Source: Shewanella sp. NFH-SH190041 (GTDB lineage: Bacteria; Pseudomonadota; Gammaproteobacteria; Enterobacterales; Shewanellaceae). Taken from it: a stretch of 64,000 nucleotides of DNA. Shown here in pieces: positions 59,025 through 64,000 of the stretch (within the stretch, counting starts at the first letter, position 1; each line of letters starts with the position of its first letter). Where the stretch lies: NCBI RefSeq assembly GCF_024363255.1, contig NZ_AP026070.1, positions 2,728,001 through 2,792,000 of the forward strand, in the 5' to 3' direction. The position numbers and the translations under genes were made by a program. Under the pieces are notes generated by a model. That model ran no database searches. It was not told where the DNA came from and was given only the letters and a program-made list of their open reading frames with translations.

Positions 59025-60071
59025 GTGTCAGTTTTTAGCCATGCCTCTTTTGATAATCACGAACAGGTCGTGTTCTGTCATGACCCCAAAACCAATATCA
59101 GAGCCATTATTGCCGTCCACGACACCACGTTAGGCCCCGCCGTCGGTGGTTGCCGAATGTGGCAATATGATTCAGATGAAGCTGCGCTCAATGATGTATT
59201 GCGGCTCTCCCGTGGTATGACATACAAAAATGCTTTAGCCGGACTGCAAATGGGAGGCGGTAAGTCTGTGATTTTGGCCGATCCCGCCCGGACCGACAGA
59301 GAAGCTGTTTTCAGCGCCTTTGGTCGCTTCGTGCACCAATTAAGCGGTAAATATTATTCGGCAGAAGATGTTGGCGTATCCACCTCAGATATTATGATTG
59401 CTCACCGCCAGACTCCGTATATGGCAGGACTGGAAGGCAAAAGCGGCGACCCATCTCCTTTTACCGCATTAGGCACCTATTTAGGGATCAAAGCGGCAGT
59501 CAAACACCAATTGGATAAAGATTCATTAGCTGGATTACGTATCTCAGTGCAAGGGGTCGGTCACGTCGGTTATTATCTCTGCCGCCATTTATATGAAGCT
59601 GGCGCCGAACTGGTAGTCACAGATATCAATCAAGCGGCACTACAACGGGTCAGCCATGAATTTGGCGCCCGTGTTGTCGCCCCGGATGAGATTTACCAGC
59701 AACAAACCGACATTTATGCCCCCTGCGCCTTAGGTGCCACACTCAATGATGACACTCTGCCGCAACTGAAAGCCCGTATTGTTGCTGGTTGTGCCAATAA
59801 TCAGCTGGCAGAAAAACGCCATGGGCAAGCACTGAAACAAATGGGGATTCTCTATGCCCCAGATTATGTAATCAATGCCGGTGGTATCATTAATGTCTCA
59901 TTTGACAACCACTACGACCGGCAGCAATCCACAGCTAAAGTTGAGCGAATTTATCAAACCTTGATGCGTATTTTTGCCGAAGCAGAGAAAGGGGATAAGA
60001 CTACAGCTGAAATTGCCGACAGCATGGCCAGGGATATCATTGCCCAAGCGCAACAGTCTGAAAAAAAATAG
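59025..60071 (+). CDS. Leucine dehydrogenase (Glu/Leu/Phe/Val dehydrogenase family)
   Basis: 348 residues from the GTG at 59025, which has GGAG 8 nt upstream and gives the family-like N-terminus VSVFSHASFDNHEQ; an ATG 29 codons earlier adds sequence not expected. The enzyme deaminates branched-chain amino acids with NAD. Substrate-binding GPAVGGCRMW, catalytic lysine in LQMGGGKS and AEDVGVSTSDI are clear, as is the Rossmann motif QGVGHVGYYLC and NAGGIINVSFD. It supports use of leucine, isoleucine and valine as carbon and nitrogen sources. Confidence 0.92.
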   Translation: MSVFSHASFDNHEQVVFCHDPKTNIRAIIAVHDTTLGPAVGGCRMWQYDSDEAALNDVLRLSRGMTYKNALAGLQMGGGKSVILADPARTDREAVFSAFGRFVHQLSGKYYSAEDVGVSTSDIMIAHRQTPYMAGLEGKSGDPSPFTALGTYLGIKAAVKHQLDKDSLAGLRISVQGVGHVGYYLCRHLYEAGAELVVTDINQAALQRVSHEFGARVVAPDEIYQQQTDIYAPCALGATLNDDTLPQLKARIVAGCANNQLAEKRHGQALKQMGILYAPDYVINAGGIINVSFDNHYDRQQSTAKVERIYQTLMRIFAEAEKGDKTTAEIADSMARDIIAQAQQSEKK

Positions 60072-60254
60072 AATTCACTACATTAAACGCAGGAAGCATG
60101 CTCTGCTCCTGCGTTATCTTAACTTGGTCTAAACAAAATATTCCTCTCGCTCAATCAGATAGTTTTTCACCATGATTTTATCTCGAGATCCCTGTGGCAA
60201 ACCTGTAGATCCTTTGCTTAATTTAAACACTCCTCACCAGCAAAAAGGCCAGTC

Positions 60255-60617
60255 ATGATTAGTTTTCAGTACCAGTTGAAGGATCACACAATCGAATTAC
60301 AGGCCAGTAATTGGGCAGGATGGGAGAAGGTACTGCTCGACGGACAGCTGGTATCGCGTAAATTTAATATGGCCGCCAACAGTGAGCACAACATCCAAGT
60401 AAGCAATGCTGTGGGCTATAAATTAAAAACCATGATTGAACCGGATAGTCAGCTATTGATTTGCCGACTCTATCGCGAGGATAACAACACCAGCCAGTAT
60501 GTCAGCAGCTTGAAACAAGGGGTTAACCACCAGCGTAATCAACAAAGAAAACTCTACCAAGCAATCTCTACTGGTGTCGGGGTCGTTTGCTTGGTATTGG
60601 CCGCCAATAGTTACTAA
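60255..60617 (+). CDS. Hypothetical small protein with C-terminal membrane helix
   Basis: 120 residues, start preceded by AAAGGCC. About 85 residues of beta-strand-like sequence (FQYQLKDHTIELQASNWAGW, VLLDGQLVSRKF) are followed by a basic stretch and one hydrophobic helix at the end (AISTGVGVVCLVLAA). It looks tail-anchored in the inner membrane. I do not recognise the family. Confidence 0.6.
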   Translation: MISFQYQLKDHTIELQASNWAGWEKVLLDGQLVSRKFNMAANSEHNIQVSNAVGYKLKTMIEPDSQLLICRLYREDNNTSQYVSSLKQGVNHQRNQQRKLYQAISTGVGVVCLVLAANSY

Positions 60618-60854
60618 ATGAAGTTACTAAATGACATTCTGTTAAAATCATATCCCCGCCTAAATGCGGGGATAAAGATACGGTATTTCTGCAGTAATGA
60701 TACGAAACGAGTAAAGGCTACAGATAAAAATACCGATAACTCATAAATCAGAGATACATCAGCGACTTATATATCAACAATTACTTCTTTATCACAAAAA
60801 AACCAACAGCATTGCCTCTGGCTTGGTAGCTATAATCAAAAGACAATTCTAAAG

Positions 60855-61274
60855 CTAACCTTCTAAGCGATTTATTTTATTAAGTAATTTCATAAACTCG
60901 GCTCGCTCTTCTGCATTGAGTACCGAGAAAAATTTCTCATTAATTCGTTCAGCCTCACGCACCACATCTTGCTCTAACGCCTTGGCATGATCGGTTAGAA
61001 AAATTTTAAATGCCCGGCGATTGTCTGCTTCCTGAAAACGGGTGATCAACTGTTGACTCTGCATTTGATCCAACAAACGGGTCATGGTGTAACTGGCGAC
61101 ATCACAGCGTTTAGACAGTTCCGTTTGCGTAATCCCCTCTTCCTGCCAAAGACTAAATAGCACGGGCCAGACCTTAATATCCAGATCATAACGGCGCAGC
61201 CGCTCATTGAGTTCGTTTTGCAACGACACATTTAAATGACTGACAAGATATCCCAAGCTCTCTGACCTTTCCAA
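60855..61274 (-). CDS. MarR-family transcriptional regulator
   Basis: 139 residues from the TTG at 61274, chosen because GGAGG lies 5 nt upstream and the result has normal MarR length; the open frame 21 codons upstream starts with GTG and has no such site. The winged helix-turn-helix is clear (GITQTELSKRCDVASYTMTR then the wing QQLITRFQEADNRRAFKIFL). Ligand and targets unknown. No divergent gene with a palindromic operator is seen next to it. Confidence 0.88.
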   Translation of the reverse strand: MERSESLGYLVSHLNVSLQNELNERLRRYDLDIKVWPVLFSLWQEEGITQTELSKRCDVASYTMTRLLDQMQSQQLITRFQEADNRRAFKIFLTDHAKALEQDVVREAERINEKFFSVLNAEERAEFMKLLNKINRLEG

Positions 61275-61430
61275 ACCAACCTCCGCTGTGGCGCTATCCC
61301 GGATACTTCGCAGGAAACCCTGAATTAATAGTATCACTTCATCTTTATTTCTCTAGCCGTATCATGCGATATTTCCTAACCCCATAATCATGCAGTAAAA
61401 ACCATTACCGCCTCCCCTTAGCAGGCAGAC

Positions 61431-61949
61431 CTAAGCCAGAACAAAGTCGTTGATAAATCGGTAATAACAGGCACGATTTAATTTACCAGATAACCCCCTA
61501 GGTAAATGAAATACAATTCGGTCTTCCTGGCACACCACCGCCTTTTTCGGCACAGTAAATTCTGTCTCTAATGATGTTGTAACAGTAAATGCTTCATCAT
61601 TAAAACGGTAATCCACCAGCAATAACGGCACTTCGGCAACACTAACTCGTACCCGCTCCGCTGGCGTAATTAGTTGGTACTCCCCGTCTAAGCAATAAAG
61701 TACCCCACTGAACATACGGGCAAATTTCATTGGCAATGTATCTTGCTGATACAGCCAACTGCCATCAGCCTCAATGTGAAACCAAGGCTTTTCATCACAC
61801 CACTGAGGCAAGGTTGTTATGGCAAAATCACCCAAGGGATCAGCATCAAGCCCTATGGTTGATGAGTCTTTCTGCGTCGCTGACAGCAGATTAGCTAATG
61901 TACCTCCGGTCAAGTCAGTCTTGGCTTTTGCTGTGCGATCCCTTGTCAT
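61431..61949 (-). CDS. DUF1285 domain protein
   Basis: 172 residues from the ATG at 61949 (GGGAG 7 nt upstream); eight further open codons upstream are not needed. The core WCDEKPWFHIEADGSWLYQ and LETEFTVPKKAVVCQED then FHLPRGLSGKLNRACYYRF match DUF1285. Function unknown. Lies 100 bp from the oxidoreductase gene on the same strand. Confidence 0.85.
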   Translation of the reverse strand: MTRDRTAKAKTDLTGGTLANLLSATQKDSSTIGLDADPLGDFAITTLPQWCDEKPWFHIEADGSWLYQQDTLPMKFARMFSGVLYCLDGEYQLITPAERVRVSVAEVPLLLVDYRFNDEAFTVTTSLETEFTVPKKAVVCQEDRIVFHLPRGLSGKLNRACYYRFINDFVLA

Positions 61950-62050
61950 ATCAATGCTCCCGACGTTCTGCAAAATTGTTGGGCTAACTAAATCCTATTG
62001 TGAGCCATGTTTAGTCAACATGGCAGAGCTCAAACCTAGAGGGCAAGACG

Positions 62051-64000
62051 TCATTCACTAAGTAATGTCAATATCGCTTCCAAGGGGTGTTTGGGCCGAA
62101 AACGAGATAACCGCTTAACCTGACTGCGACAGGAGTAACCTGACACCAAAATTTCTGCTCGAGGTAATGCCGCAATCTGATCAGCCCATGACATCTTGTA
62201 CAGTGCTTTAGAGCGGGCTAGGTTTTCCGCCTCATGACCATAGGTGCCCGCCATACCACAGCATCCCAGCTGCGCAGTATTGAGGCTGGCGCCTAGGTGA
62301 GTAAAAATTTTCTGCCACTGCGTTCCTGTGGTGGGATTGGCACTGGACTCTGTGCAATGACTAAACCAAGTATATTGACGCCCCCTTGCAGGCCGGGCGG
62401 GGACATCCACTAACTGCTCCAGCAGCCACTCATTCACAAGCTTAATATCAAAGCACTGCGCGGATGCTGGCAGGACATGGCGATACTCATCACGATAGAC
62501 CAGCACAAGAGCCGGATCGACGCCCACCATGGGGATCCCTAATTGTTGCAGTTGACAGAAAAATGCGGCGCTATCTTTTGCCTGCCTCGCAAATTTAGCC
62601 AAAAAGCCTTTAATATGCGCAGGTTTACCATTGGGCTTAAATGGTAACAGTACCGGCTTTAGCCCTAAGGTTTCGATCAGGCGAATAAAATTAGCCACCA
62701 GATTGGCATCATAAAAGCTGTTAAATGGATCCTGAACCACCAGTACATATTGCTGCCGAGCCTGAGGCGCAATTTGCTGTAAATCTGTCAGTTCATATCC
62801 AAGACAAGAATGGTTAGCTAATTGTTGTTTTAGCGTTGGCACAGATAACAGCGGGGCATCCACATAACCCAACAACCGCTTCATTCCCCAACGAACCAGC
62901 GTGCTGTCGGTCAGTAAGTTAGTGAGCCTTGGGGTAGCGGCCATTAAAGGCAGGCTTTCTTCTAACCCGGCCACCAAATAATCCTTCATCGGACGCAGAT
63001 AACGCTGATAATAAGCCTGATAAAACTGCGCCCTAAATCTAGGCACATCAACTTTAACGGGGCACTGACCAGAGCAGGCTTTACAGGCTAAACATCCCTG
63101 TAAAGATGCCATCACTTCATGGGAAAAATCATACTCTTTATCAGCCCGGTAACTGTTTCTTAGCCGGGTCATCCACGACACAGGAGACGCCTGTTGCAAT
63201 GCTAATGGTTCAATCTGCTGTCGGGCCAGCAACCGAAGCCATTCTCGCATCAGCCCGGCTCGACCTTTTGGTGAATGGATTCGATCTCCGGTCACCTTAA
63301 AAGAAGGGCACATAGGAGAATACTGGCTGTAATTGAAGCACAGACCGTTACCATTACAGTTCATCGCATCAGGGAAATCCTCTCTAACAGTCACAGGGAT
63401 CTGGCGATCAAACCCCCCACGTTTTTGACTATCAACGTCATAACATAACTGCTGATCTCGAGGCGCCACCAATTTACCCGGATTCAGTTTATTGTGTGGA
63501 TCAAACCAGGTTTTAATATCTCGCAATAAGCCATAAAGGGTCTCACCAAATACAGCAGGAGCATATTCTCCGCGTACGCCCTTACCATGCTCGCCCCACA
63601 TCAAACCACCATATTTGGCTGTCAGTGCCGCTACTTCATCGGAGAGTTGTCGCAGTAATTGTTCATCAGCCGGATCGCACATATCTAACGCAGGACGTAC
63701 ATGTAATACGCCAGCATCCACATGCCCAAACATGCCATAACGTAACTGTTTACTGTCCAACAGTTGACGAAAGTCCATAATAAAATCGGCTAACTGCTCA
63801 GGCGGTACCGCCGTATCTTCGGCAAAGGCTAAGGGTTTACGCCGCCCTTTAGTGGCACCGAGCAACCCAACGGCTTTTTTACGCATAGCGTAAATACGGC
63901 TGATACTGACTGCATCATCGGTGATCTGATAGCCCAACACGCCACAATACTGCTGGGTAATATCGTGATTAAGACGCTGCTCAAGTGCCTGCAATCGCTG
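62051..64000 (-). CDS. YdiJ-like FAD/iron-sulfur oxidoreductase, C-terminal part (cut by window edge)
   Basis: The frame is open to the right edge, so the N-terminal FAD-binding part is outside; about 650 C-terminal residues are visible of roughly 1010. The FAD-oxidase C domain (MFGHVDAGVLHVRPALDMCD, WGEHGKGVRGEYAP) is followed by two 4Fe-4S cysteine sets (NCNGNGLCFNYS...CPSF and GCLACKACSGQCPVKVD) and CCG-domain cysteines (LGCCGMAGTYGHE). This is the layout of E. coli YdiJ, a D-2-hydroxyglutarate dehydrogenase; related D-lactate and glycolate oxidases have shorter layouts. Confidence 0.88.
   Translation of the reverse strand, partial: QRLQALEQRLNHDITQQYCGVLGYQITDDAVSISRIYAMRKKAVGLLGATKGRRKPLAFAEDTAVPPEQLADFIMDFRQLLDSKQLRYGMFGHVDAGVLHVRPALDMCDPADEQLLRQLSDEVAALTAKYGGLMWGEHGKGVRGEYAPAVFGETLYGLLRDIKTWFDPHNKLNPGKLVAPRDQQLCYDVDSQKRGGFDRQIPVTVREDFPDAMNCNGNGLCFNYSQYSPMCPSFKVTGDRIHSPKGRAGLMREWLRLLARQQIEPLALQQASPVSWMTRLRNSYRADKEYDFSHEVMASLQGCLACKACSGQCPVKVDVPRFRAQFYQAYYQRYLRPMKDYLVAGLEESLPLMAATPRLTNLLTDSTLVRWGMKRLLGYVDAPLLSVPTLKQQLANHSCLGYELTDLQQIAPQARQQYVLVVQDPFNSFYDANLVANFIRLIETLGLKPVLLPFKPNGKPAHIKGFLAKFARQAKDSAAFFCQLQQLGIPMVGVDPALVLVYRDEYRHVLPASAQCFDIKLVNEWLLEQLVDVPARPARGRQYTWFSHCTESSANPTTGTQWQKIFTHLGASLNTAQLGCCGMAGTYGHEAENLARSKALYKMSWADQIAALPRAEILVSGYSCRSQVKRLSRFRPKHPLEAILTLLSE

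Overview
The window looks like a chromosomal segment of a Shewanella-type gammaproteobacterium. The evidence is gene content and order: cspD-clpS-clpA with infA, bpt and aat beside them; smc-zipA-ligA divergent from cysZ; yejK/yejL/yejM; a VC_2705-type symporter pair with a DUF294 protein and a DnaQ-like exonuclease; a leucine-dehydrogenase-like gene; DUF4826, DUF1285 and DUF2919 proteins. No rRNA, prophage or CRISPR array is visible.

Layout. 1-3.2 kb: the start of rlmL (cut by the window edge), then a leftward array of seven identical initiator tRNA genes in 118-bp tandem units, with two decayed units at its far end and one promoter. 3.3-7.6 kb: a four-gene sugar operon (binding protein, single-domain ABC ATPase, permease, GH4 glycosidase). 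7.6-10.9 kb: an M23 peptidase gene whose 3' end carries a 308-bp insertion between 18-bp direct repeats, then a two-domain QueD-like protein. 10.9-20.7 kb: a chemoreceptor, an IS481 element with clean ends, and a two-partner secretion pair (exoprotein and Omp85 transporter). 21-28.4 kb: a dihydroorotase behind a strongly structured leader, an AI-2E-type exporter, a GNAT enzyme, yejK, yejL, yejM and tRNA-Pro(GGG). 28.8-32.5 kb: two tandem paralogous exported proteins built of internal repeats, sharing a conserved 5' leader. 33-40.5 kb: nadE, aat-bpt, infA, clpA, clpS, cspD and the exonuclease. 40.6-50.2 kb: a frameshifted DUF294 gene, the symporter pair and two clusters of a 262-bp MITE family together with its likely IS5-family parent; one MITE is split by an IS1595-family element. 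50.7-64 kb: ligA, zipA, smc, cysZ, DUF4826, leucine dehydrogenase, a MarR regulator, DUF1285 and a truncated YdiJ-like oxidoreductase.

How the genes fit together. Housekeeping blocks (translation initiation and N-degron proteolysis; cell division and chromosome maintenance; envelope lipid control by YejM) alternate with accessory inserts. The mobile-element history can be read directly: the MITE inserts at CTAG and regenerates CTAG at its outer edge, allowing head-to-tail stacking. One stack landed on the stop codon of the symporter gene and separated it from the DUF294 gene, which now carries a frameshift. The parts that look least described are the paralogous exported repeat proteins with their shared leader, the structured leader before the dihydroorotase gene, and the MITE/IS5 family.
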